NCBI GenBank assembly: GCA_047637355.1
Contig: JBLIKA010000002.1
Coordinates: forward strand, 35,554-99,553
Length of the DNA: 64,000 nucleotides
Direction of reading: 5' to 3'
DNA from: Glaciecola sp047637355
GTDB lineage: Bacteria > Pseudomonadota > Gammaproteobacteria > Enterobacterales > Alteromonadaceae
Shown here: positions 25,974 through 34,726 of the stretch, one piece after another
How the letters are laid out: every line of letters begins with the position of its first letter
Numbering within the stretch: position 1 is the first letter of the stretch
Position numbers and translations under genes: made by a program
Notes under the pieces: generated by a model
Databases searched by the model: none
The model's input: only the letters and a program-made list of their open reading frames with translations
Told to the model about the DNA's origin: nothing

Positions 25974-26933
25974 TTATGTTAGCCTTCTGTCCTTTAATAC
26001 TTCCCGCATTCGTTCTTGTACAACTTCGACTAACAAATCGGGCTGGAATTTAGAAATAAATCTATTACAACCGACTTTCTGGACCATTGCTTCATTAAAA
26101 CTGCCGCTTAACGACGTGTTTAAAGCAATAAATAAAGTAGACATTCTTTCATCTTTGCGCACTTCAGCAGTCAGTCGGTAACCATCCATTTGTGGCATTT
26201 CTGCATCAGTAAACATCATTAGAATTTCATCCGTGATTGTTTTGCCTTCGTCGGCCCAACGTTTTAAAAGATTAAGTGCTCTGAGCCCATCCTTTTCTTC
26301 AATAATTTCAATGCCTAATTGTGTAAGTGTTTCACGAATTTGCCATAGAGCAGTTGCTGAGTCGTCAACTACAAGTACTGTCTGACCTATTAAACTTTCT
26401 TTTACATCAGAATCTAAGAGACCTTCTGAAATTGAGGTATCGTAATGAATGATTTCTGAAAGTACTTTTTCAACATCAATGATTTCGACAAGTTCCAGTT
26501 CGCCATCGTTCTCCACTTTTGTGAAAGCAGTTAAATAGTTATTCTTACCAGCGGAGGTTGGCGGTGGCTGAATATCACTCCATGAGGTATTCACAATATT
26601 CATTATTTGTCCGATTAGGAACCCTTGTACGCTTCTATTGTATTCGGTAATAATGACGTTCTGAGGCTCATAATCAGCGTTATTGTTGCCCAAATGAATA
26701 GCCGTCCTTAAATCGATAACCGGTATCGACCCGCCCCTGTAATTTGTGACACCCTTGATATGATGATGAGAGCCCGGCATTTGATTCAAAGAGGGAACGG
26801 TAATCACTTCTCTTACTTTGAATACATTGAGCGCGAACGTGTGTCGCGAACCCAATTTGAATAACAGCAATTCTAGGCGGTTTTCGCCCACTAACTGCGT
26901 GCGCTGATCAACTGATGACATTAGGTTAGACAT
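25974..26933 (-). CDS. cheV: Chemotaxis coupling protein CheV
   Basis: Cytoplasmic chemotaxis scaffold made of a CheW-like domain (about 15-160; VREVITVPSLNQMPG and GVTNYRGGSIPVIDL) fused to a receiver domain (about 175-315; VLVVDDSATALWQI, phospho-acceptor Asp in MFTDAEMPQMDGY, Lys in FISKF). It couples methyl-accepting receptors to CheA and adjusts the response through phosphorylation. ATG 26933 (MSNLMSSVDQRTQL, 319 residues) has AGAGAG about five bases before it and is preferred to the longer frame at 27011. No other chemotaxis gene lies nearby. Confidence 0.93.
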   Translation of the reverse strand: MSNLMSSVDQRTQLVGENRLELLLFKLGSRHTFALNVFKVREVITVPSLNQMPGSHHHIKGVTNYRGGSIPVIDLRTAIHLGNNNADYEPQNVIITEYNRSVQGFLIGQIMNIVNTSWSDIQPPPTSAGKNNYLTAFTKVENDGELELVEIIDVEKVLSEIIHYDTSISEGLLDSDVKESLIGQTVLVVDDSATALWQIRETLTQLGIEIIEEKDGLRALNLLKRWADEGKTITDEILMMFTDAEMPQMDGYRLTAEVRKDERMSTLFIALNTSLSGSFNEAMVQKVGCNRFISKFQPDLLVEVVQERMREVLKDRRLT

Positions 26934-27067
26934 AACACTCTCTAGCATACGAAAAAGGTACTGAAGACTAAACGTCTTATTACTATTAAAGATTATCGCC
27001 CGATAACGCACATTTATTAGCTAATTTTAAGAATAGTCGAGCGCCAAGCTCATTCCTTTTATTTACA

Positions 27068-28504
27068 CTAGGTTAGCGTGCGCGCATTTCGATAGGCGCC
27101 AATGCTAGGAATTAACGCGATCAGGAATGTCGCGACTAGCACAGCAACTAAAACCCACAGGGTGTGTATCGAAAGAATGTTTGGACTTAACGATAAACCA
27201 TATTCCGCCAACAACCAGTCATTACTCACAAAAATCAGGCCCATAACTGATAACACCGCAGTGATACAGGCTCCTGATGCGATGCTGAGTGCCTCTAACT
27301 GTAGTAACCAGAATACAAAGCTAGGCTTAGCACCCATTATCCTCAACACGTTAATTTCAGCGTTACGCTCCCTCAAAGAGGCTAGTAACATAGTACTCAA
27401 ACCTAACAGACTGGCAATCAGTACTGCCGCTGAAATAATACGCAATACATTTTCAATCGCACCAACTAAACGCCAAAGTTCGCCTAAGGCAACACCTGGG
27501 ATAATTGCCGAGAGCGGTTCGAGTTTATCTTGATTTATTTGTCGTTGGACTTGCAGCACAGCGATACGTGACTTTAGACCGAGCATAAAAGCCGACACTT
27601 GAGTAGGTTGCATGATCTCGCGCTCATGCAAATCGAGGCTGACTTGACTCGATAGAGTCGCTAACGCAGATTGCATATCTGAATCAGCAATATGGTTATA
27701 TTCTTGTTCTTTCTCATGCTCATGCTCATGCTCATGCTCATCGTGATTATTTTCAGCCTGTTTAGACTTTTTCAGACTATTTTGAGAAAGCGTTTTTTTA
27801 GATAAGTTTCTTTTAGGCTGGACATGAATAGACTCTATCGCGTTCAAACCGACATGTACGCCTTGATCGACTGGTGTTCCCGTAAGCTGCAAAATACCAA
27901 CAACGGTGAATGGATGATCGCCATGATGACTAAAGCTAACTTTACCAACACCATGAGAAATGATGATTTGATCACCCACTTTATAATTCAATTGCTTGGC
28001 TACGTCCGCGCCTAAAACAACATCGAAGTGATTCATTACCGACGCCGTTTTTTCATTATTATTCACGCCTTTATTTACCATAGCATTGGTAAAGCGTTCT
28101 CCAACTTCAAACCTTAATTGGCGTTTTTCGCCATAGCGATAGTGCTCAAAATACGCGTTTGTCGTTCCAATGACGGCGAATCCTTTATGCGAATCACCGA
28201 GTGAAAGCGGGACCGCCCACTCAACCTGTGGATTCGAAACAATACGCTGATAGCTTTCCCAACTAACCGAATTCGCATTGGCACCCACTCTGAAGACAGA
28301 ACTGAGCAGCAAATTGATTTGTCCTGTTCGAGCTCCAACAATCAAGTCAACACTGGAAACTGTGCGATAAAAGCTATTTTTCGCTTCTTTGCGAGTATGC
28401 TCGATAGAAACTAGTAAAGAAACGCTGACTAACAAGGCTAAAAACGTCAAAAATACTGACACTTTCCTATGCAATAAACTCTGCTTGGCAACGCTGAAAA
28501 TCAT
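27068..28504 (-). CDS. FtsX-like ABC transporter permease with His-Glu-rich periplasmic loop
   Basis: 478-residue permease of the MacB/FtsX type: one N-terminal helix (about 15-35), a large periplasmic domain (about 40-345), and three C-terminal helices (about 355-380, 400-425 and 445-470). Inside the periplasmic domain a low-complexity stretch near 250-270 (NNHDEHEHEHEHEKEQEYNH) carries seven His and many acidic residues and looks like a metal-binding loop. The gene overlaps the ATPase gene by 4 bases. FtsX-type transporters usually move lipids, proteins or peptides or act as mechanotransmitters. Vibrio zinc-regulated loci include a comparable ABC pair, so a link to zinc is possible but inferred. 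Confidence 0.85.
   Translation of the reverse strand: MIFSVAKQSLLHRKVSVFLTFLALLVSVSLLVSIEHTRKEAKNSFYRTVSSVDLIVGARTGQINLLLSSVFRVGANANSVSWESYQRIVSNPQVEWAVPLSLGDSHKGFAVIGTTNAYFEHYRYGEKRQLRFEVGERFTNAMVNKGVNNNEKTASVMNHFDVVLGADVAKQLNYKVGDQIIISHGVGKVSFSHHGDHPFTVVGILQLTGTPVDQGVHVGLNAIESIHVQPKRNLSKKTLSQNSLKKSKQAENNHDEHEHEHEHEKEQEYNHIADSDMQSALATLSSQVSLDLHEREIMQPTQVSAFMLGLKSRIAVLQVQRQINQDKLEPLSAIIPGVALGELWRLVGAIENVLRIISAAVLIASLLGLSTMLLASLRERNAEINVLRIMGAKPSFVFWLLQLEALSIASGACITAVLSVMGLIFVSNDWLLAEYGLSLSPNILSIHTLWVLVAVLVATFLIALIPSIGAYRNARTLT
27715..27738. repeat. Four perfect CATGCT hexamers coding for the His-Glu stretch
   Basis: Four uninterrupted copies of CATGCT (read as GAG CAT = Glu-His on the minus strand), with partial units on each side, inside the permease gene. 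Slippage would change the loop length in steps of two residues without a frameshift. Confidence 0.85.
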
Positions 28505-29268
28505 CCTTTGCTATCCAATTGACTTACAATAGGGCTACCGTTTATATCAGTTAATGATTCAACTCGCTCAAAATGATTAGCTAATGACTGGTCATGACTA
28601 ACAAATATGAGTGCAGCGTTTGTACTCGTTGTGGTTTCAATGAGCACCTTCATAAAGGCGTCTTTAGCTGATGCATCGAGGGCCGATGTCGGTTCATCAA
28701 CAATCAGTACATCCGGCTTATTAATTAGTGCTCGAGCTATGGCTACTCGTTGTTGCTGTCCAACGCTCAATTTACTGGCTTTTTGCTGTATGCAATCTGC
28801 GGGTAATTGTAACGCTTGCAACATGGAGATTATACGTTCTTGCATGCTAACATTCTTTTTATAAGAGCTGTCTTTGTCAGCATTATCATTGGCAAAATGC
28901 ATTGCTAGGCGAATATTATCGAGCACACTCAAATAAGGAATCAAATTAAACTGCTGAAAAACGACACCAATATGTTGAGCTCTGAAGCGATCTCTTTTGC
29001 TCGGTTTTAAGGCTGTAATATCTGTATTTAATATATTAACCTTACCGTGCTGCGGCGCTAAAATACCTGAAAGCAAATTTAACAGCGTACTTTTACCACA
29101 CCCCGATGGGCCATATAAGAATACGTGTTCTGATTTATACAAATGCCATTTCTTGATGTCAATAACGGGCTTGCCGCAAACGTAAGAGAACGCAAGGGAT
29201 TCGACAAGTATAGCGGGCGCAAATGCAGTAGAGGAGTCCTGTTCAGCTTCACCTAATAAATCGCTCAA
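28501..29268 (-). CDS. ABC transporter ATP-binding protein (LolD/MacB type)
   Basis: 255-residue ATPase partner of the following permease. Walker A is GPSGCGKST (about 53-61), the Q-loop sits in VVFQQFNLIPYLSV, the signature motif is LSVGQQQRVA, Walker B is VLIVDEPTSALD and the switch His is in IFVSHDQ. The sequence around the Q-loop is that of the LolD/MacB/FtsE group, which works with FtsX-like permeases. Start and stop overlap the neighbouring genes by 4 bases each, so translation is coupled across peroxidase, ATPase and permease. Confidence 0.93.
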   Translation of the reverse strand: MSDLLGEAEQDSSTAFAPAILVESLAFSYVCGKPVIDIKKWHLYKSEHVFLYGPSGCGKSTLLNLLSGILAPQHGKVNILNTDITALKPSKRDRFRAQHIGVVFQQFNLIPYLSVLDNIRLAMHFANDNADKDSSYKKNVSMQERIISMLQALQLPADCIQQKASKLSVGQQQRVAIARALINKPDVLIVDEPTSALDASAKDAFMKVLIETTTSTNAALIFVSHDQSLANHFERVESLTDINGSPIVSQLDSKG

Positions 29269-30206
29269 AAAGGAACTTTCCCATCGTCATATTCTTTTGC
29301 ATGACGCTTAATGAATTGGATTGAAGGTGCAAAGAAAGCAGCTCCGGTTTCAGCGTTTGAATAATCGAGAAGGCGATCATAATGGCCCATTTCATCGCCA
29401 AAAATACGGCTATGCAGCATGTCACTAAATGACTTACTGCTATTTGCACAGCTGATAAAGAATAGGCCCTGCATTAGCATGTCGCCATACGGCATGCTTT
29501 GCTTTAATAAACTAGGATACTCCCCATTAGGGCCGGTTAATTTAGTACGAAAACTATGCGATGAGCGTCCGCTGTCCACTAAAGGCAAATTATGCTCTTT
29601 TGTTTTACCCATTACGCCTTCTTGCCTGCGCAACGAAAGTGAATTCCATCGATTCATATCATGGCGATAACGCTGAATATGCACGTAGCTGCCGCCCTTA
29701 TATTCCGGATCCAGATCACCAACCACCGCAATATCGAATTTTTTCATACCTCTTGGATTGTCTTCACCGTCCAAAAAGCCCGTTAAATCTCTACCATCAA
29801 GATAGCGAAAAGCACTAACCTGTTCCACAAGTTCAACGTGCACGCGAAGTAAATCGAGGACTTCAATACCCACAGCGTGACAGATATCCAGACGGTCGGC
29901 TCTAATTTGAATAAATAGATCACAAGGAAGTACTGGAGCACAACGGTCGTCACTTTGCATATCCGGGAATCTAGAGAGTTCTTGAGGTGAACTGTGAGGA
30001 TATATTTCAGACCAAAAACTTGAGCCTATGGCAATGACACCAGACACCATTGCCTCATAATGTTCATCATCAAAATGCTCAAATAAATCAAGCAGGCGAG
30101 ACAGTTTCTCACGCATTGCTGGAAAGTCGTCATCGACAACGTTAAACAGCAAATATTGAGCATGCAAATTTGGCTCTGCGCAAATACCCTTTTGCGGTTG
30201 ACTCAT
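29265..30206 (-). CDS. Dyp-type peroxidase (YfeX-like)
   Basis: Haem peroxidase of 313 residues without a signal peptide, hence cytoplasmic, as in the YfeX branch. The family signature GFLDGEDNP has the distal Asp146; KGGSYVHIQRYRHDMNRW has the probable proximal His182, and GRSSHSFRTK the conserved Arg. Dyp peroxidases oxidise dyes, porphyrinogens or other reductants with hydrogen peroxide. Its start lies 3 bases after the ggt stop and its own stop overlaps the ABC ATPase start. The physiological reductant is unknown. Confidence 0.93.
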   Translation of the reverse strand: MSQPQKGICAEPNLHAQYLLFNVVDDDFPAMREKLSRLLDLFEHFDDEHYEAMVSGVIAIGSSFWSEIYPHSSPQELSRFPDMQSDDRCAPVLPCDLFIQIRADRLDICHAVGIEVLDLLRVHVELVEQVSAFRYLDGRDLTGFLDGEDNPRGMKKFDIAVVGDLDPEYKGGSYVHIQRYRHDMNRWNSLSLRRQEGVMGKTKEHNLPLVDSGRSSHSFRTKLTGPNGEYPSLLKQSMPYGDMLMQGLFFISCANSSKSFSDMLHSRIFGDEMGHYDRLLDYSNAETGAAFFAPSIQFIKRHAKEYDDGKVPF

Positions 30207-30209
30207 TAA

Positions 30210-31916
30210 TTAGTATCCTGCGGCTTGACCGTCTTTTCTAGTTTCAGAAGCACCATAATACACTTTGTTTTTATCGTCTAGCATGATCGCTTGATAACCG
30301 CCGAAAGCGCCCGACACGTCTTTTATCGTATGCCCTTTTTCAAGTAAATCGCGACGTGTTTTTGCCGAAAATCCAGATTCTAAGCTAATATACCCGCCCT
30401 CGGTCATAATATCTCCCTCGGGTGAGCTAGAGCCAGTATGCAGTATTCGCGGTGCGTCACCAGCCTCTTGTAAATTCATACCGAAATCAATCATATTAAT
30501 AATAATTTGAGCATGCATTTGTGGTTGCGTTCCACCACCCATAACACCAAAGCTCATCAGTGGTTTGTTATTACGAGTTACAAAAGCAGGGATAATTGTA
30601 TGAAACGGACGCTTACCAGGTTCTAAAGAATTAAAATGATCTTTATCAAGCGAGAACATTTCACCGCGGTTCTGCAAAACAAAACCTAAATCGGTTGGGA
30701 TCATGCCTGACCCCATGCCTCGATAGTTACTTTGAATTAGTGACACCATATTTCCTTGGCCGTCAGCAACGGTCAGATAAATGGTATCGCCGTCGTGTTT
30801 GCCGGCATCCACTCGCTTTGCGGATACATCAGGATTAATCAGCTTTTGGCGTTTCTCTGCATATTCCTTGGAAATCAACCAATTTACCGGAATTTGGTTA
30901 AAATCAGGGTCAGCATAAAACTTAGCCCTATCTTCAAATGCGAGCTTTTTAGCTTCAACAAAAGTATGCACAAACTCAGCACTATCTCGGCCCATGCTTT
31001 CGATGTCGTATAACTCCAATACATTGAGTATTTGCAAAGCTGCAATACCTTGACCATTGGGCGGTAATTCCCACACGTCATAACCACGGTAATTAGTCGA
31101 TACAGGCTCAACCCAATCTGATGTATGTGACGCCATATCTTGATAACTAAGCAATCCATTTTGGCTTTGCATAAACCCGCTGATGGTGCGCGCGATATCG
31201 CCTTTGTAAAATGCATCGCGCCCGCCAGTTGCTAATTTTTCGTACGTAGCAGCAAGATTTGGATTCTTAAAAATTTGACCTTTCTTCGGCGTTTTTCCAT
31301 TAATGGTAAAGGTCTCCTCGAAACCCGGATAATGCCCTATGCGTTTTTGATTCATTTCAAAATAATAAGCAATGACTTCTGATACCGGAAATCCGGCGCG
31401 CGCATATCGAATTGAAGGAGCAAGTAGTTCTTGCATCGACTTTGAGCCAAATCGTTCACTTAGCATGAACCAACCATCGACTGCCCCGGGCACAGAAACT
31501 GGTAATGGTCCAAAAGCTGGAATTTTATCTAAGCCCTGCTGAGAAAAATAGTCACGAGTAAGCCCTTTTGGTGATCGTCCTGATGCGTTTAACCCATACA
31601 ACTTTTGCGATTTGGCTTCCCAAACAATAGCAAATAAGTCGCCGCCTATGCCGCTACCGGTGGGTTCAACTAAACCTAACATCGCATTTGCCGCTATGGC
31701 CGCATCAATAGCATTGCCACCACTTTTTAGTATATCCAAGGCGACTTGAGTAGCCAGTGGTTGACTGGTTGCAGCCATACCATTTTGCGCAATCACTTCA
31801 GAACGACTAGCAAACGTTTCGCCTGTTATGCGGTCGTATGCGCTAGCATGGCCGGCAAGCAACGTTATTGAAATACTAAAAAACAGAACTAGGGTAGATT
31901 TGATCGACTTCAGCAT
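30210..31916 (-). CDS. ggt: Gamma-glutamyltransferase
   Basis: Periplasmic N-terminal nucleophile enzyme that removes or transfers the gamma-glutamyl group of glutathione and related compounds. The 568-residue precursor has a signal peptide (about 1-26). GNAIDAAIAANAMLGLVEPTGSGIGGD is the conserved N-terminal pattern (residues 67-93), and self-cleavage is expected before Thr378 in HDGDTIYLTVADGQGN, making large and small subunits. GGGTQPQMHAQ and the GDIMTEGGYISLE region are typical of the small subunit. First gene of the operon ggt, dyp, ABC ATPase, ABC permease. A 22-bp tandem repeat lies just upstream. Confidence 0.95.
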   Translation of the reverse strand: MLKSIKSTLVLFFSISITLLAGHASAYDRITGETFASRSEVIAQNGMAATSQPLATQVALDILKSGGNAIDAAIAANAMLGLVEPTGSGIGGDLFAIVWEAKSQKLYGLNASGRSPKGLTRDYFSQQGLDKIPAFGPLPVSVPGAVDGWFMLSERFGSKSMQELLAPSIRYARAGFPVSEVIAYYFEMNQKRIGHYPGFEETFTINGKTPKKGQIFKNPNLAATYEKLATGGRDAFYKGDIARTISGFMQSQNGLLSYQDMASHTSDWVEPVSTNYRGYDVWELPPNGQGIAALQILNVLELYDIESMGRDSAEFVHTFVEAKKLAFEDRAKFYADPDFNQIPVNWLISKEYAEKRQKLINPDVSAKRVDAGKHDGDTIYLTVADGQGNMVSLIQSNYRGMGSGMIPTDLGFVLQNRGEMFSLDKDHFNSLEPGKRPFHTIIPAFVTRNNKPLMSFGVMGGGTQPQMHAQIIINMIDFGMNLQEAGDAPRILHTGSSSPEGDIMTEGGYISLESGFSAKTRRDLLEKGHTIKDVSGAFGGYQAIMLDDKNKVYYGASETRKDGQAAGY

Positions 31917-31925
31917 ACTGCACTC

Positions 31926-31969
31926 TTTATGTTTAATTTATGATTAATTTATGTTTAATTTATGATTAA
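31926..31969. repeat. 22-bp perfect tandem duplication upstream of ggt
   Basis: Two identical 22-base units (31926-31947, 31948-31969), each made of two 11-base halves TTTATGTTTAA and TTTATGATTAA, begin 10 bases upstream of the ggt start. The result is four A/T-rich units with an 11-bp period. Confidence 0.85.
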
Positions 31970-32107
31970 TTTTAATTATATCAACACATCTTATGCCGAT
32001 AGTGTAACGCTGAATTGCGTTGAGTGCGAAAAGGAATTTATGGCTATTTGCAACAAATCCTATAAAAATTGGTCTATTATGTTGTCTTCGTTAATTGAGT
32101 TGTCATT

Positions 32108-32593
32108 TTGCTTTCACAAGTCAGTATTTTAATTATATTTATTTCATTATTTTTTCTATCTGCATGCTCAAGTATGCCTAGCAGAGAGATGCGTGAAAAC
32201 GCCCAATTTACCACCGAAATCCAGAGCGATGGTTCCAAACAATTTTTGCTTTCAGTATCCCATCGACAGGAATATAAAGGCAGACTAAATAGTCAAGCTG
32301 ATCGCGAGAACAGAGAAGTCCCCATAGATCGCGAGAGAGGCAGAGACCGACAAGGTGGTGGTGACCGAAGTGGCAAAGCTGAATCCTATAAAACAGATTC
32401 TTATTCTGTATCAGGGCTCAATAGCAACAAACGGAAGATGATGATGCATTTGGTAGAGAGTAAACTTGCAGAATCGGGCTATTGTAGAAAAGGTTACTTT
32501 GAATTGGGATACTCGCAACTATTGCAAGAAACCGAGTTCAAAGGAGAGTGTAAAGAAAGTGCATCAACTGAAGATACCAAGCGCTGGGACTAA
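32108..32593 (+). CDS. Putative lipoprotein of unknown function
   Basis: 161-residue product with a type II signal peptide: hydrophobic 5-18, lipobox FLSAC with Cys20. The mature part has a strongly charged middle (about 62-92, RENREVPIDRERGRDRQGGG type) and a C-terminal third with YCRKGYFELGYSQLLQETEFKGEC, whose two Cys could pair. I do not recognise a family; the YCRKGY-ELG-GEC end looks conserved in character. Start is TTG 32108 with little ribosome-site support, but the lipobox at the right distance argues for it. Single gene between the ggt operon and xthA. Confidence 0.55.
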   Translation: MLSQVSILIIFISLFFLSACSSMPSREMRENAQFTTEIQSDGSKQFLLSVSHRQEYKGRLNSQADRENREVPIDRERGRDRQGGGDRSGKAESYKTDSYSVSGLNSNKRKMMMHLVESKLAESGYCRKGYFELGYSQLLQETEFKGECKESASTEDTKRWD

Positions 32594-32759
32594 TATTATT
32601 TATAGTGTTAGGTAAAGTGCACTGCGACTCCCCAGTTTACAAGCCCGCAACGAACTCTAGTAGCTTACACAAAAAACGCCTCAACATCACTTGGCATTAA
32701 CTTGTTAACCTATACAATACCCATCCAACAAAAATGAAGTAACAGTTTTGGAGAACTCG

Positions 32760-33527
32760 ATGAAATTAGTATCTTGGAACGTTAATGGTGTTCGAGCAGC
32801 AATAAAAAAAGACTTTTTTGAGTCTTTAGCTTCGCTAGATTGTGACGTTCTGTGTTTACAGGAGACTAAAGCACAAGACGAGCAAGTGATTGAGGCCTTG
32901 AGCGATTTGCAGGGTTATCATGTATTCACTAACTCAGCAGTAAAAAAAGGGTATTCTGGGACCAGTATCATAACGCGAATCAAACCCATTGATGTAACGA
33001 GTGACATCGGTATCGGCGAACATGATCAAGAAGGCCGAGTTTTGTGTGCAGAATTTGCCGAATTTTACTTAGTGACTGTATACACACCTAATTCAGGTAA
33101 CGAATTAAAACGTTTGCCCTACAGAACACAATGGGATGCTGATTTTCTAAGTTATATAAAACAACTCGAGGCTTTGAAGCCGATAGTCATTTGTGGGGAC
33201 TTAAATGTGGCCCATCATGATATTGACATAGCTCGACCAAAACCTAATTACAATAAAAGCGCTGGATATACACAAAAAGAAATAGACGGCATAGACAATC
33301 TCGTTGCGGCTGGCTATGTAGACACTTTTCGACACTTAAACCCTGAAACAGTAAAGTACAGTTGGTGGAGTTATAGAGCGGGTGCTAGGGAGCGCAATGT
33401 AGGTTGGAGACTTGATTACTTTTTCGTATCCCAGAAACTAAAAGAGCAGATTAGCAATGCTGAAATTCATAACGATATTCATGGTTCAGATCACTGCCCC
33501 GTTAGTCTTAAGTTGTCGACTACTTAA
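32760..33527 (+). CDS. xthA: Exodeoxyribonuclease III
   Basis: 255-residue AP endonuclease/3'-exonuclease of base-excision repair. The exo-endo-phosphatase fold is complete: SWNVNGVRA, LCLQETKAQD with the metal-binding Glu, VYTPNSG, CGDLNVAHHDIDI with catalytic Asp and Asn, SWWSYRAGARERNVGWRLDY and the final GSDHCPVSL with the catalytic His. ATG 32760 is preceded by TGGAGA; the frame is open to a TTG 12 bases earlier, which is not used. Convergent with the esterase gene. Confidence 0.95.
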   Translation: MKLVSWNVNGVRAAIKKDFFESLASLDCDVLCLQETKAQDEQVIEALSDLQGYHVFTNSAVKKGYSGTSIITRIKPIDVTSDIGIGEHDQEGRVLCAEFAEFYLVTVYTPNSGNELKRLPYRTQWDADFLSYIKQLEALKPIVICGDLNVAHHDIDIARPKPNYNKSAGYTQKEIDGIDNLVAAGYVDTFRHLNPETVKYSWWSYRAGARERNVGWRLDYFFVSQKLKEQISNAEIHNDIHGSDHCPVSLKLSTT

Positions 33528-33589
33528 GCAATACAAGGTTGAGCTTAATGCATAAATAACAAACTAATGGATTGTAACCACGCTGCGTT

Positions 33590-34462
33590 TTAGTCCAACG
33601 TTTTAAAAAAATTATCTATATCCTCGGTTACATTTACTTTGCCTGCAAACCAAGGATGTAGCTTGAGTAGTATTTTGGTATGCGTAATATCATCATCATA
33701 TAACACAGATTTATGCTTAACATTTCCTTGGGCTAAGGCTGTAGCCATGGTCTCTTGATTAAACCTACCTACCGTTGTATCTCCGTTTCCATGCAGCAAT
33801 ATCATTGGTGGCTCACTTCCTGTCATATGATTAGCGACTTTCATCAGCTCAAAGTTCTCTCTTCCAAAAATAGCCACATACTCCTGCGCCTTTGGCGTAA
33901 AGTTGTATGGTCCAGCAATACCAGCAACTCCTTTAATAAATAACATATCTTCGCCTGCCTGTTGCAAATAGCGTTCATCGGTCGCTGCCATTGCTGCAAT
34001 GTAGGCACCTGCAGAGTGGCCTACTAAAAAGATATTATCAGCACTCCCTTGATACTTATCTATGTTATTTTTTACCCAGACTATCGCCTTTGCGCCATCT
34101 TGAACGAACTGCGGAAACTTTCCTTTTGGATAAAGTACGTAATTTGGTATAGCAACCGTATAGCCTTTCCTGACGAAACTGTCCGCGACAAATTCAAAAT
34201 ATGCTTTATCGCCCCAAGACCAACCTCCTCCAAAAAAGAATACGATGACTGGGGTATTTTCGTCTGCATCTTGGGCTCGATAAATATCTAGTTTTTGCCA
34301 AGGCTCAGTGCCGTAGGAAGTATCACGTGTAATTTTATACGAGTTAGTTAATGAAACGCCTGTATTTAACACGCGTAATGCAGTTGCTGCAGTATCAGTA
34401 AGTAAAGCAATAAACACTATAATTGAAACGGGTATAATAATGAAGAGCATTAATTTTTTCAA
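33590..34462 (-). CDS. Alpha/beta hydrolase (BD-FAE/carboxylesterase type)
   Basis: 290-residue hydrolase with an N-terminal hydrophobic helix (about 4-22) that anchors it or acts as a signal. FFFGGGWSWGDK (75-86) is the oxyanion-hole region, with Phe where relatives have His before the glycines. The nucleophile is Ser150 in GHSAGA; the acid is in LLHGNGDTTV and the His in DITHTKIL. The set resembles esterases that act on small or acetylated substrates and kynurenine formamidase-like enzymes. Substrate unknown; isolated gene. Confidence 0.82.
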   Translation of the reverse strand: MKKLMLFIIIPVSIIVFIALLTDTAATALRVLNTGVSLTNSYKITRDTSYGTEPWQKLDIYRAQDADENTPVIVFFFGGGWSWGDKAYFEFVADSFVRKGYTVAIPNYVLYPKGKFPQFVQDGAKAIVWVKNNIDKYQGSADNIFLVGHSAGAYIAAMAATDERYLQQAGEDMLFIKGVAGIAGPYNFTPKAQEYVAIFGRENFELMKVANHMTGSEPPMILLHGNGDTTVGRFNQETMATALAQGNVKHKSVLYDDDITHTKILLKLHPWFAGKVNVTEDIDNFFKTLD

Positions 34463-34561
34463 ATTTAATATAAGCTAAAGTTATGTTGTAGCGTGTGTAT
34501 ATATCTTATGGCGTTAAATATCAAATTAACCTGAAATATTAAAGGTTCTGACCAATAGGCA

Positions 34562-34587
34562 TAAAAAAGCCCCGATAAATCGAGGCT
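34562..34587 (-). terminator. Terminator of the glnK-amtB operon
   Basis: On the minus strand AGCCTCGAT, two loop bases and ATCGGGGCT (one mismatch) are followed by a run of six T. It lies about 140 bases past the amtB stop with no gene between. Confidence 0.75.
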
Positions 34588-34726
34588 AGGTGTCAATCCT
34601 GACATTAATAGATGACGTGTAGTTATAGTTATTTTTACGCCAACTTTTGTTTCCCTACATCTTCCTTGAGTTTCCTTGATTGAGCCAGCGGTCCCTTGCT
34701 AACTCTTTGCGCTCTATCGAATCGAC

